Assembly: GCA_035235625.1 (NCBI GenBank)
Contig: CP141140.1
Coordinates: 63,480,581-63,544,580 of the forward strand
Reading direction: 5' to 3'
DNA from: Saururus chinensis
Lineage: Eukaryota > Streptophyta > Magnoliopsida > Piperales > Saururaceae
Length of the DNA: 64,000 bases
In this document: positions 11,041 to 23,589 of the stretch, one piece after another
How the letters are laid out: each line of letters opens with the position of its first letter
Position numbering within the stretch: the first letter of the stretch is position 1
The notes under the pieces: generated by a model
Seen by the model: only the letters and a program-made list of their open reading frames with translations
Told to the model about the DNA's origin: nothing
The model's database searches: none
Made by a program: the position numbers and the translations under genes

Positions 11041-12680
11041 CTCTGATGTCCCTCTGCTAGTTTTACCTCTTGGACTCTCTCTCTCTTTCTCTATATATAT
11101 ATTAAACACTTTTGTGTTACTAAAATAAGCATTTTTTTGTTTTGCTACAGATATGTCGGGTGCTCTTCCAGAAATCAAGCATGTGGAGGAGCCAAATGAC
11201 GTAAACATATAGATCCCTGCGAAAGATGCTTGGGTCTTACTTTTAGTTGAAAAGCAAATCCCCAACAAAGACATACTCATATCTCATTTAGTTAATTTAA
11301 TTGGTTCATCCTAGATTGTAAATGTTAGAATAGTTTGATTACCCAAAACTCCTACTTAATGTTTGAATAAACCGCATTTTATGGCAGTGATATAGTTCTG
11401 ACTTCTCACATTCTCCTTCATTATCTCAATATTGTCTAATGGATTGTAAGTTTTCGGCTTGTAACTTACCCACCTCAACTCAAATCTGCTGGTGCAGCTC
11501 CACCTGCGGACTTCATCAGCTGTTGATGGGCTAAAATTGACGGCGCCGGCGGACATAAAAGCTCAGAAAAATTGTACTACGGGTAAAGATTCTGAGCGGT
11601 TCCGCGTGCATGAACGACCTGGAACCATCAACTGCAAGTGAAACTTCACCGGCCACTTCAATGGGAAAACTTCACTAGCAGATTTGAATTCCACCTGAAG
11701 AGCATCCTGTGACTGTAAACTTAATTGACTCAGTGTCTTTGTTGGGAGCCCGTAGCCACCGTATATAGTGTATCCGTGCAACTTACTAATTTCGGATTGA
11801 AAAATAATTTTCTGATTACTTACCATGACCACAATGCATCACTATAAGACAAGTAGAGAGGTGAACCTCAACGTATTGGATCCCGTTTTTCTCACTATTC
11901 CTTAGTTCCAAAGTATTGGTAAGAAAACCCGATCAGGCTAGACAAGTCCTTTCCGATTTGCTTAATTTTCAAATACCCACAAGCTTTATCCACAAAGTGG
12001 CAAGACAGTTCCAACATTGGCCGATGGGAAACAGAACTCTGGAGTTTCAAAGAGTGCAGTGCCCACAGGCCACAACTACAAGAAAAGAAGCTACAAGGAT
12101 ATATCTCTCGCATCCATGGGAGACAATAATGACCCTCTATATGTTTACCTATTAAACATTTTTTCTACCTGTAAACAACTCAAGATATCCAGATTCACTG
12201 CCAGAAATTTTTTTATGGTGTGAAGCGCAATACCATAAAAAAACATGGCGATGATACCAGTGATTTTTCCCAAATAAACCCATTATGCAAGAACAACAGA
12301 ACATAAGGCCCACACAAACTATTTACACACTATTTTTCACCTAATATTTTTTTATAATAAGATATAACTATCCCAATTTCATTTGCGAAATTTCAAATTT
12401 ATTCCATCCTCCTGAGCCTCAAGGTATCTTTTGTTTTCAGCCACTACCAAGGCCGCTTCCAACGGCTGCGGAAAGGTGGAGACTAAATTAAAAAAAATAA
12501 AACTTAGAAAGAAGGCTGAACCCTAGGGTTAATTTTATATATTTTAAAACATTAAATAAAAAAGGTATTTTAAACTTTTACCTTTGAGAAAAGGTGTTAA
12601 CAACTTACAATATGCTTGCCTAAGCAATCCATAAATGGGTTGTTAAAATGAGCCTATAAGACAGATTCCTCAAAAAATTA
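11041..12680. other. Downstream region of MIRNA copy C, no gene recognised
   Basis: The putative 3' exon of the primary transcript begins at 11,151. Minus-strand ORFs of 66 and 89 aa (11,356-11,832) lie close together and have ordinary composition, but I recognise no family. They could be a gene remnant. Overlapping ORFs at 11,895-12,223 on both strands show no domain. Confidence 0.35.
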
Positions 12681-12682
12681 TA

Positions 12683-12759
12683 CTTCCTCTATCCCATATT
12701 AATAACCTTATTCTTTATTTTAAAAAAATAATATAAAGCTATTAATGTGGGAGAGGGAG
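12683..12759. mobile_element. Stowaway-like MITE
   Basis: Ends CTTCCTCTATCCCATATTAA and TTAATGTGGGAGAGGGAG pair as TIRs and are flanked by TA on both sides. The element is 77 bp and is almost all stem. Confidence 0.8.
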
Positions 12760-13199
12760 TATAAGTTCACGTGAATCAGTTTAGGAATTAAAGGAAACAG
12801 CCATAGCCATCTTCCAGATCAGTTAGCATCAATTTCATCATGTACGTAATGTTTTATGAGTACTCGGTCGTAAATAACGTCATTCAGCTGGCTGCATAAG
12901 CTGGAAATAGAGTTAGGAGGCCAGGTAGGATGAAAGCCACAGCCTATCAGCCTCTACGGGAACCATGACTTCTACAAATCAACCAAGCTAAGGAACCGGT
13001 ACTTGGGCTGATTTGCTAAAAACTTTGAAGTTGTATAACATGAAGAGAGAAATAGAAACTGCACATTCAGCCAAAAAACAAGAAAATGTCAATCATGTGG
13101 CCATGAACACTCGTTTTGTTTGGCTTTACTTTTTGGGGTCCTCGTGGATTTGACTAAAGAAATGGACACTCTGGAGCACATTCACTGTATTTTGTCATG

Positions 13200-13392
13200 A
13201 CTTTATATAACTTTTGGCGACGAACTTGTCCCAAGATTCTCCTTTTCTGTGCATGACTTTATCACTATCCGGCTGCAAGCAAGCAGTCTCACTTTTTCTT
13301 TTACTGAAACTCCATAAGTCTCTTTTACCCCATAATTATCATGCAAGACAAGGAGAATCTTGGGACAAGTTTGTCACCAAGTTGTATAAAGT
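13200..13392. repeat. Long near-perfect foldback, candidate young MIRNA or siRNA locus
   Basis: An arm at 13,200-13,256 and an arm at 13,339-13,392 are inverted copies of each other at roughly 85-90% identity, including an uninterrupted shared core AACTTGTCCCAAGATTCTCC. The loop is about 82 nt. Unlike a MITE, the arms have no terminal TA and no known TIR motif. Long, highly similar arms are what an inverted duplication of a gene fragment would give, which is one route to new MIRNA genes. It may also be an unrecognised MITE. The source gene is unknown. Short ORFs overlap it without recognisable domains. Confidence 0.6.
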
Positions 13393-13679
13393 AATGACAT
13401 TGCTTATAGGGGACCAGTGTAGCACTAGAAGAGTGTTGTAACACCATTTCCAAATGTCTTGGAGAATTGCAGGCTGCTATGGAAGCTCTTCAGCAAATAA
13501 CATAAATAAGATGTTAAATGAAGTTCTTGGGAGTAAGACAGAGATCATGCCGCCCGGTATAAGCCAGAAATGCCGGCTTCTAAAAAAGAAAGCCCTTGAA
13601 GTTGAACACAGAATTCGACACCGTTTTAGCATGGAGGAAAGAAGGGTTTCAAATTATTTGAATGTGAAAGGTAAATTAT

Positions 13680-13910
13680 GATAAAGATGAGAAGTCTGGC
13701 ACCCCTTTTTTAAGCGACCCACTTCCCAAACATAATTAGGTAGTATCCACCCTAGGTATATTATCAGACAGCGGATATATAAAGGTGGGTAGGCCCACTT
13801 CCCTAACATAGTTAGGTAAATATCCACCCTATGTTTTATTGTCATGTAACAGATATATAAAGGTGGGTAGGCCGGATAAAACAAGGGGTGGCAGATTCTT
13901 CATCTTTATC
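13680..13910. mobile_element. MITE with TIRs of about 33 bp and internal tandem duplication
   Basis: Left end GATAAAGATGAGAAGTCTGG and right end (read inward) GATAAAGATGAAGAATCTGC continue to a shared CACCCCTT, giving TIRs of about 33 bp. TTA occurs immediately outside or within one base of both ends, which would fit a PIF/Harbinger (Tourist) duplication. Inside are two copies of a unit of about 75 bp ending in ATATATAAAGGTGGGTAGGC. Confidence 0.65.
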
Positions 13911-14272
13911 TTAATTTAATCTTTCTTAAAGAATGTTTGATCGATCCACGTCGGGCTTTTAATTGTCTAAATCTCTCAATTGAGTTTTGATTATACAGAA
14001 CATTTTAGTCCCACATAAAGCCTCATTGAGCCTTAGATTTTCTGTTCAACGAAAACTTATTTAATAGTTTTGTTAGGCATATTCATTTGAGTGATTATTT
14101 TTTCTTAATCTAAAGACGTGCGACCAGCTTATGTAAGCAATATTCAAGCCGTGAATTTTGGATTAGATCTTCTGGTGTGATGCTAGAATAGAAGATTGAT
14201 GAATTTCTTGATGTGATTTTAGGCCCAGCAGGAGGAGCAGTAGAGGTGCATACGGGCCATACACTCATGTCA

Positions 14273-15222
14273 CTCACGCATAAGACAAAAAAACTTTTTG
14301 CATGACCCAAATTTCTTCTCCCTATTATTTTTTATATTTCACTTTTACCCTTAATAAATGCACTGACCACAGTTTTCTCTTTATCCTTTTTCATTTTCTT
14401 CTTTGTTTCCCTTACTAAAACGCATAGACGTCTTATCCTCCTTCTGTCCCTTCACGAAAAATAGGAATTTGCAGAGAGAGCCATTATATTATTACCCTAA
14501 GCCATTGCACATGGCTGGGCGCCCCCCATTCACCACAATCATGTAGTTCCGCATACTGAGGTGAGAAGGCCACCGGAGCAATGTAGAGAAGACGACATCA
14601 CTGAAGTTTAAATACATGCGCGGGTGTTGTCGTCCACCAGAGCACAACGTTGTATGTGGTGAGTGTTGGACGAACTTTCCCTTGTTCGCTCACAGGTAGC
14701 AAGCTCCATTGTAGACCACCACTTTTACCCCGAGGTCACTGGAGTTTGAGCCGGCGAGGTTGAGGTGGAGGGCAGAGGAGCCAAGGCTTGGGTCATCACC
14801 GGGAATGACCGGGTTTATGGAGGAGCTGCGTGTGCATGGTTGAGATGCACACATTATCCTAAAGCATTTGCCACTACCCTTCCTCAGCTGCCTGACCTCT
14901 TTACGGGTCTAGGAACACAAGCAGCACTAAAGAGTGGAGGCGCTGGTGGCTCCGGCAAGGCATCTTTCCAACTTGGTACACCTAAAGTCCCCAGCCCCAA
15001 AGCCACAACCTTCGTCTTTCTTTTTTGTCAAAAGCATGTCGCTGCTGGAGGTGGAGGAAGGAGGATTGGGAAGTCTTGTGCTCAGTTTCAGCGACGGGAA
15101 ACGAAGAAGTGAGGAGAAACTGAGAACTGGTGGGTGTATTTATTAAGGGTAGAATTGGAATCTAAGCAATTATGTGGGAGTTTAAATTGGGGCCATGTTA
15201 AAGTTTTTGTCTTATGCGTGAG
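14273..15222. mobile_element. Non-autonomous MULE, possible Pack-MULE
   Basis: The two ends are inverted copies beginning CTCACGCATAAGACAAAAA. Similarity continues with gaps for about 115 bp, including a shared TACCCTTAATAAAT near the inner limit. Long TIRs without a transposase are typical of non-autonomous Mutator-like elements. The interior (about 14,500-15,100) is clearly more GC-rich than the flanks and contains ORFs of 115 and 70 aa, which is what captured gene sequence would look like, but I do not recognise a parent gene. A clean 9-bp target duplication was not found, so the insertion is probably old. Confidence 0.65.
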
Positions 15223-15411
15223 CAAGCCATAAAGTGGATAAACGCGAGCGGTTGTAGCATTTCTCGACTTTGTTTTAATTCCTTAACTTTGCCAAAATGG
15301 AGTTAAATAAGAGCGGGTCTGACGCATGCCCAGATGATAAAAGCTTTTATGGAATACTTGAAAAGATCTGACAATTGAAAACGATATGCCTTTCTGCCCA
15401 GATCATAACAG

Positions 15412-15603
15412 GCTTAAATTTTACGGGCCGGGCTGGGCTTTTAAGTTTTTTTTGGTCCAGGCCCAGGCCCGGCCCTAAATTTATTGACTTTTAAAATTTT
15501 AAGCCCGGCCCGGCCCGCACTTTATATTTTATGGCCCAAGCCCATAAATTTAAGGGCCGGGCCAGGCTGGGCTTGCGGGCCGGCCCACATTCTTGCAACC
15601 CTA
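15412..15603. mobile_element. hAT-like MITE fragment rich in GGGCCGG motifs
   Basis: Multiple GGGCCGGGC and GCCCGGCCC motifs occur in both orientations, and the right end TTGCAACCCTA reads inward as TAGGGTTGCAA, a common hAT end. The left end is not clear. Confidence 0.5.
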
Positions 15604-15631
15604 AGGAGCATAGGTCATTTTAGTGCGACGC

Positions 15632-15905
15632 TTAGGGGTGTAAATGGCCAGGCTGGCCCGTGTCCCACTACAGTAATGGGCCAGCCCGGCACACCGAGGA
15701 GTTGGACTGAGTGGGCCTGGGATTCCAGGCCCGGTACCCCGGGGCTGTGGGCTAGCACAGGCCTGCGCCAGCCCAAGAAAGTGGGCCACGCCGCTGCGGC
15801 TGTAGCCAAGTGTTTTTTTTTTTTAAAAAAATTTTAACTGGGCTCGGCTGACTGACCCGGCCCTTAGACTTATTGAGTTTGAGTCTAGTCCAAGGGCGGT
15901 ACCTT
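15632..15905. mobile_element. Second hAT-like MITE, GGCC-rich
   Basis: It starts TAGGGGTGTAAATGG, a common start of hAT-like elements, followed by GGCCAGGCTGGCCCG and inverted GGGCCAGCCCGG motifs. The right end is uncertain. It lies about 30 bp from the previous element, so the two may share an insertion-prone site. ORFs on both strands here come from the repeat composition. Confidence 0.45.
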
Positions 15906-18900
15906 TGTATCCCTCTAAATTCCCAAAGTAAGTGCATGGTTTAAACAAGTGCAGTCATTTTTTTTAGTAACACGGTCATGTGGTTTATCTACCTATTCGG
16001 GCTTTCCAATTTAAAATCTTATAAGAGATCCAACCAACCTACGAAAGGCTAGATCTACATAAATTATGTTATAATACAAGGTAAAATAGTGTACTATAGA
16101 ATTTTTAAATTTTGATTATTTGACCCATATTTTATATTAATTATCCTTATTTTACCCCTATTTGAATATGAAACCCCCAAAAGCGAAAGTATTAGAATGT
16201 TGATTCTTATTTTTTAAGTTATGTTGAATTTAATTTTATAATATTATATCTTGTACATTCAATTTTAAATTCATAGGTTCTTGTACTCTCAATTTCAAAT
16301 TCATGCATTATTTTAGAAAGCTTTTGATAAACTCTATCAAATCAGATCCACATGACTATATTTTTTTCCATACTTATATAGGCCCCACATTTATATCACA
16401 CTTCTCAATAATATTGTTTATACTTTTTGTATATATTATAAATATTTGGAATTTTATTTTAAAAACGCCCTTTGGAAAACCTGTAATGAGCTCTATTAAA
16501 TGAGACTGACTGCTAAATTAGTCATGAATATGAATAACATGTTCTACTATATGAAATCCTTTTACACTATTGCCTTCATTGACATATGAGATTTAGATTC
16601 ATAATTGTCTACTATAAGTATTAAAATAGAGCTTTTGTGTATAATTAATGATCATTGTGATCTTGAAAGCAATGTATTCTAACTATATCACGCAAGAGAG
16701 ACTTTTATTCAATATATATTTTATTTTAACTTATCTAATATATATTTACATGCATAATGTGTGTGGATTCTTGCTAGCATACATAATTTAAAATCAAACT
16801 TTACTTAGGAGAATATAACAAACATCAATTTTGTATATGTAAAATCAGAAGCAAAATCTTGTGTACTACATACTTATTTTATTTTTACGAAAATATCTAA
16901 AATGTTCAACATTCAAGCTTTTATTTCCAATATACTCAACTTACATTGTTTCTTTCTAATGTACAATTTTTTTCCTAAAATATTACATCTATAATACATT
17001 ATTTTTCATATTATGCCTATTTTTTACAAAAAAAAAGTAGACATGGTGGGGGAAAACTTCCCCTTTCTATAACCTCCTATCCTACCAATGTTCAAAGGGG
17101 ACTTTTGGGTGGGATCCACGAGTTGATACTCAACGGTGGGAGATCTAGAGAGTGGTTGTTTTAGATGTTGGTATGATTAGGTTGTATTGTTCTTCCACAC
17201 TTTTAGCAACACCTTATAGATGATGGGCAACAAGGTAAAATATCTAAGGCATGAGACTAGGGTTGTTAAGGGTACCTATTTTACTATCCATATCATATCA
17301 TCAAGAAATTAAATAATATGGTTAAATTTATTTGATAGGTAAATAAGTGGACAATTTCATCTGACCATTTTCTAAATAGAATAATTATGGAAAAAATTCT
17401 TTAATACATGTTATCCATTACTTGATTGGTATCCTTGCTAATATATTATGCTTGATGTTTTCTTTTGTATAACCCTTACCTACCCTTACCTAATAGAACC
17501 TTAATATTATTTATAGGGTTAAGTATATTACATTATAAATTATATTTCCTATATAGGCTCATAAAACCCTCTATAGAGTTAAGTATACATGTCCCATCAA
17601 AAACGTTTTTCCTCCTCAATTCGGACATGATGGCCAATGGAGTTGGGTGTGGCTACTGCCCATTGGCTAGGACTTTTACTCTGCCTTTATATTGGGGGAG
17701 TAAGGGAAGTATCAAGTTATCACAATCTAACAAGGCAATAATTAAGGTAGGATTTTTATCGTGTATACACAAAAGTTATGTGTATTGTTTTAAATTATCC
17801 TTTTATCTTGAAATTTGAAAGAAATTAATATATCTTTCTTTGGGCAGCGATTAGGTTTGAAATTAGTTTAAATAATTACCCTTTTGTAGAATGCATGAAA
17901 ATAAGCTTGTTTTCTAAGAAACTGAGAAAGTGACTACCCAAGCCTATGTCTTTGGATTTGTATTTAAATTCTTTAGACCCCCATGTTGGAAAAGAAATGT
18001 GTGTTTTGATTTTTAGTTATAAATAGTTAAGATGTTCTCTAGGAATTTGTGGTTTGAAGAAGAAATACTATGTTTTGCATGTAGGTTCTGTTGCTATCAA
18101 TGAATTTGAGTCCACCCAATTTGTTGGAGCTAGTTGATGCCAGCCATGACCCCAAATAAGGTCTTTGATGCTGTTTCAACATCTATAAACCATAGCGTCA
18201 AAATTATCTTTTTGGCTAAATTTTTTGCGACTTTTGTTTTAGGGCTTAATTAAATTTAAAAAAATATTTTAAAATTACCTAAATTCATGGAAATGATATT
18301 TGAATAGGTTTCACCAAAAAGTTATATAAGCTATGGTTTACAAATTAAAGTTCTCTCACGTATCTAATATGAGGCCCACTTTTAAGAGCCTAGGGATTAC
18401 GTCTATTAGATGCCAATTTTTAAGAGCCTGGGCTCATGGCCAACAGTGCGAGCCCAAGTTCTTTGGGCAGTATGATTTCAGGGGGCATTTACTCCCTAAG
18501 TAACGTGGGCCATTAGATTTAGATCCGATAGCCCTAAGAGTCTGGGTTCACTCCATTGTGCGTGAGCCCAAACTCTTAAAAACTTTTGCCATCTAATATA
18601 AGGTAACTCTTTGAAATGAAAGTTTTTTAAAAAATGAACAAAAAACAAGAGATTAGTTAACTATTTTAGGAAATACAATGTCTATGTAGTTGATGTTCTA
18701 GTTTTTTATTTTAAACTCAATTTTGTTTCACAACATTAATCTCTTTAAATATATGATAGCTTTTGGAGTTGGTAGCAATGAATGTGTTATATTGTTTGTT
18801 TCTTGATTTGATTTTTAAGGTGTAGTTGTATTTGGAAAAGCATGAGATTACATTAAATTATAAATTTTTATGAAATAGGTCATGAATAATGGTTAACCGA

Positions 18901-19750
18901 TTAATTGACTATATAATAGTGGATGGAATGGATATGGAATAACCTATACCATTTAGCTAACGAAACAGTTAGATAAAGATTTAGAAAATAGTTATCGTAA
19001 TGAAATAAGTCAAAGAGGTAAAAAAAGGGGTTGGTGCAGGCCCACCATGTTTCTTCATATCTTTTGATGAAACAATAGATTGTGATATATTAAAAATGGG
19101 TATGTGGAAAGAAATGTTTGTGCTTGGTGAATATTGGAAATAAAAAATATAAGTTGGATTTATTGAAATTAACAATTTAAAAACTAGATATTTTAGACAT
19201 TTTCCCTAAATTTTTTAGTTCTCATTAGACTTTGAACTTGATTTGATGCAAACACTTCAATTAGAATTTTGTGAAATTAAAGCATGTCTCTCCTTTCCCA
19301 AGCCTCATGGATATGTAGAGATTATCTCATTTTTGTGCAATTAATTTGGTTCAAACTAAATTTTCACCTAGACTGCACGTTCCAATGCCTTGTGTACAAA
19401 GGAGGTTTATGCTTCAAGATTATTACTTCATTTTGCTCTCTGTATTTTTTGTCTCCAAGAAAATGAACTCAGATGGCCACTTTTTTGCATTATATGGTCT
19501 CAATTACAGTTGTGCTCCCTCCATGCAAGTACCAAGTAACATCACTTCACTACTAGTATCTACTCAGGTGGCTCATATTTTGCCTCCTCCTACATAATGA
19601 CTCATTTGGCTTCAATGAAATTTACGTAACTTTAAAGTATTTCAAAATAATGTTGATGTTTCTCCTACCAAGCTTCGTCATATACTAAAAATGTTAAATA
19701 AGAGCCATTATCTTCATAACGCTTAAAGGCATCATGCTCTCACCACATCA
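15906..19750. other. AT-rich intergenic DNA
   Basis: No gene recognised in about 3.8 kb. ORFs of 60-117 aa (for example 17,465-17,818 plus and 18,981-19,175 minus) are AT-driven and lack domains. The inverted repeat cluster at 18,410-18,590 is the only structure that stands out. Confidence 0.5.
18413..18583. repeat. Paired palindromes with AAGAG-CTGGG-TC arms
   Basis: The first palindrome begins AAGAGCCTGGGCTC and closes GAGCCCAAGTTCTT. About 75 bp later a second begins AAGAGTCTGGGTTCA and closes TGAGCCCAAACTCTT. Both are about 43 bp with short loops, and are flanked by ATCTAATATGAGG and ATCTAATATAAGG. They may be ends of a foldback-type MITE. Confidence 0.5.
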
Positions 19751-19757
19751 TGCTACC

Positions 19758-20110
19758 TTCTAGAGATGTGGGCCAAGTTCAGGTTGAGTTTAGTTTTGCA
19801 AACCTGCTACCATCTTATAAAAAATAACTCGATTCAACATCATCCATTAATTATATATATACACACAAAATCTACTTAATTAATAAAAAATATAAAATTT
19901 TAAATAATTATTTAATTTTAACTCTTATCCATAAAAAATATAAGAATTATTATCAAGACATAAAAAATAATATAAAATCTTAATATTTATGGTCTTAATT
20001 AATTTGGGTAAGGTTGGATCAATTAAAAACCTAACCAAACTAAAATAGTTATTTGGGCTCAATTTAAACCCAAAACCCAACCCATTAAGGTTGAGACCTA
20101 AGTATGACCT
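19758..20110. mobile_element. Possible hAT-like MITE remnant
   Basis: AT-rich segment bounded by motifs such as GGGCCAAGTTCAGGTTGAG on the left and AAACCCAACCCATTAAGG on the right, a pattern shared with the better-defined element at 51,075. Exact ends are not resolved. Confidence 0.3.
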
Positions 20111-20129
20111 AAGTATGACATCCCAAAAC

Positions 20130-23100
20130 CCAACCCATTAGTAATGTGACTGATTTAAAGCATAACTTTCAATATGCTTGGTCACTTTTATCCCTAAGAT
20201 GGTTTCAACTTCACCAAAGTCCTTTATTTTAAAAATAGAAGTAAGCTACCTCTTGGTTTCAGTCACACCAAATATGTTAGTACTCAAAATCAATTTGTCA
20301 TCAACATACAAGCACACAATTACAAAATAATCATTAGTAGACTTAGTATAAATGCATTTATAAGCACTATTATGTCTAAATCCACTAGATAAAATGACGG
20401 TATCAAAATTTTCATGCCATTGTTTGGGTGCTTGTTTAAGTCCATACAGAGACTTCACCAACTTGCACACTTTGCTTTTATTACATGGAAGGATAAATCC
20501 TTCTGGTTGTTCTATGTATACTTTTTCATCAAGGTTACCATTTAGAAATGCAGTTTTAACATCCATTTGATGAATGTGTAATTTAAATATGGATGTTAAT
20601 GCAAACAATATTATAATAGGAGTAATTCTAGCAACATGAACATAAGTATCAAAACAATCAATCCCTTCTTTTTGTTTATAACCTTTTGCTACTAATCTAG
20701 CTTTAAAGGTGCACGATGAACCATTGAGATTGTATTTCCTTCTAAATACCCATTTGCAACCAATAAGTTTTGAACCTAAAGGTAAGTCTACTAAGACCCA
20801 AGTGTTATTGGACATTATAGAGTCCATCTCATCGTTAATGACTTCTTTCCAAAAATTAAAATCTCTAGAGGTCATAGCTTCACTATAAGCCTTAGGGTCT
20901 TCCTTTAAATTAAGAGTGATGGGCATTAGGTTAACAACATGCTCTTTATCTCCTTCTATTAAAAAAATAATGTGCTCCGGGGATATGAAGTTTGGATTAA
21001 GTGATTTTTTTTTCTAGGTCTTAGACTCTATCTAAGTTTACTTGGTGGGTTATAAACTTTCTCAATTTCTGTAGACTTATCTACTTCCAACCTTTGAGGG
21101 TCTTGACATTTAAAATTTGAAATAAAAGTCATTTTTAGAAACCCTACATCTCTAGATTCAACAATCACATTAGATTCTAAGTCTAATAATTTGTAGGACT
21201 TGCGATGCTCAGCGTATTCTACGAAAACACATTTCAAGGCTCTTGGATCTAACTTGGTCCCTTTAGGACCAGAGACCCTATAATAAGCCACACACCTCCA
21301 CACTTTGAGATATGATCAATTAGGTTTTCTTCCCCTCCATAATTCATATGGACTTTTATGAGTCTTGTGTGAAGGAATCTGATTATGCACATGACAAGTG
21401 CTCATCAAAGCTTCTCCCTAAAGATTAAATTGTAACTTTGCATGCATCAACATGGAATTCACTATTTTTACAAGTGTACAGTTTTTCCTTTCAGCTAAAC
21501 TGTTTCGTTGTGGTGTATATGGTGTAGTCAGCTGATGAATGATGTCAAATTTTTTACAAAAGTTTGAAAACTCATTTGACAAATACTCTCCACCTTGATC
21601 ACTATGAAGAACTTTGATTTTCTTTCCTATTTAGTTTTCAACATTTGATTTGAAAATTTTGAACATGGAAAAAGCCTCATCTTTTGTTTTCGGAAGATAA
21701 ACATAAGTATATCTTGAGAAATCATCGATAAAATTGATGAAAAACTTTTGGCCACCGTGAGTTAAAACACCGTTCAATTCACAAATATCAGAATGAATCA
21801 AATCCAAAATTTTAGACCTTTCGTCAACCTTTAGAAAATGTTTCTTTGACGTTTTGAATTGAATGCATGTTTCACACTTATGGCTATGATTATGATCGTA
21901 AGAAATTAACCTTAATGTTCTCATATCATTCATAGATTGGAAATTCAAGTGTCCTAATCTACCATGCCATAGATCAAAAGAGTCCACAAGATAAGCAACA
22001 TCAACTTTATTTTCATTCAAACTGAATTTAAGCATCCCATTACAAGAGTAGCCCTTTCCCACAAAAGTTCTTTTCTTTGACAAAATAACTTTGTTAGATT
22101 CAAACACAATTTTAAATCCTTTCTTACAGAGTATGTTGGCTGAGACAAAGTTCTTACTTGTGTCAAGGACTTGAAGAACATAATGAGAGTGAGTTTCTTT
22201 CCCGAAGTGAAGTTGATTTCCACAACCCATTTACCAGTGACTTTGGCTTGGTTTTGGTTTCCCATTTGAACCTCTTGGCTAACGGTTCCTTGATGTAGTC
22301 CTTAAAAAAAAACTTGTCTTTATAGACATAGACCGTAGCCCCCGAGTCAAGCCACCATCCCGAGTTAGAGTCTACCATGTTGATTTCAGCAATCATGGCC
22401 ACAAACTCAACTCCTTTAACCATGTTTGCACTTTTGGAATCTTTGTCAGACTTCATGTGTCTACGTTCTCGAGCATAATGCCCCTTTTTGCCACACACAA
22501 AGCAAGAAATATTCTTTCTCTTTAAACTTTGGTTAGGGTTATTCTTGAAATGAGGAGTGCCTTTTGTCCTTTTATAAAGTTTTCGGTCCTCCACATTTAG
22601 AGCATTGGTCCTATTTTGAGAATCATCATTTTTCTCCCTCAATCGGGATTCTTCCTCAAGGCGCAAACTCCTTTGAATTTGCTTTAATGTAAAATTCTCC
22701 TATTTGTTGATGAGATTTTTTGATAAACTTTCCATGAATGTAGAAATTTCACAATAATAGCTCCAACTTGAAATACTTCCAGGAGGTTTAGATCAAGAAC
22801 ACTCATTTGATTGACTAGAAGCTCGAGTTCATGACATTGGTCAAGAATCGGCTTAGAATAAACCATCTTATACTTTAAATATTTTGAAAACAAATATTTG
22901 TTTATACCTTGCTCTTCCACCTTATATTTGAATTTCAGTGCACTCCATATCTCCTTGGCTGTAGCTTTTTTAGTATAAGTATTAAAGAGGATATCAGAAA
23001 GAGTGTAGTGAATGTGACTTTGACACAAGAGTTCATCTTCTTCACGCTTCTTTCTTTCTTCTTTTGTCTTGTTGGTATCCTCATCTTTGGGCTCAGAAAA

Positions 23101-23300
23101 TAGCTCCAATTTTGGATCAAGAATGTAGGAGATCTTTAAGGCAGTGAGAAGAAACATCATCTTGTCAGCCCACAAGTGTAGTTGGAACCATCGAATTTGT
23201 CATGTTTGACAAGATCCTAGTTCATGATTTTGACGGATGTCATATTTGATTCTGAATCCATGATGACGATAAATAATTCCTTAAAATTGTTGGATGCGAC
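20130..23300 (-). mobile_element. Ty1/copia retrotransposon fossil (gag, protease, integrase, part of RT)
   Basis: Read on the minus strand, the parts appear in copia order. A gag domain lies at about 23,175-22,690. A zinc knuckle (CFVCGKKGHYARERRH) is near 22,490 and a protease site (WWLDSGAT) near 22,350. The GAG-pre-integrase motif (LWHGRLGHLNFQSM) is near 21,950, with integrase to about 21,300. Reverse transcriptase (IHQMDVKTAFLNGNLDE, SLYGLKQAPKQW, CLYVDD) runs from about 20,930 to 20,130. Integrase before RT identifies Ty1/copia. RNase H and the downstream LTR are not found here. The element is broken at several points and is an old, inactive copy. The lineage within copia is not resolved. 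Confidence 0.9.
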
Positions 23301-23589
23301 AAGGGGTAGGATTCAAATCTGCAGAAGTTGTCTTTAGAGGATGATGTTTGTTCTTCATGACGAACAACGATTGGAGATGGATTTTGGCTAATCTTCACAA
23401 TAGATGACAGTTGGAGATGAATTATGGCCGATCTTCACAATGGACGATGGTTGGATATGGATTCAAAAACTCGCCATTGAAAGAGTGGATGAACACCAAA
23501 CATTCAGGCTATGAGGCACGTACAAGTATAATTTTCTTTAAGGAATTATTTGTCCCCTTTGGATAAATCTAAGTTGCTGATGGGTTACA

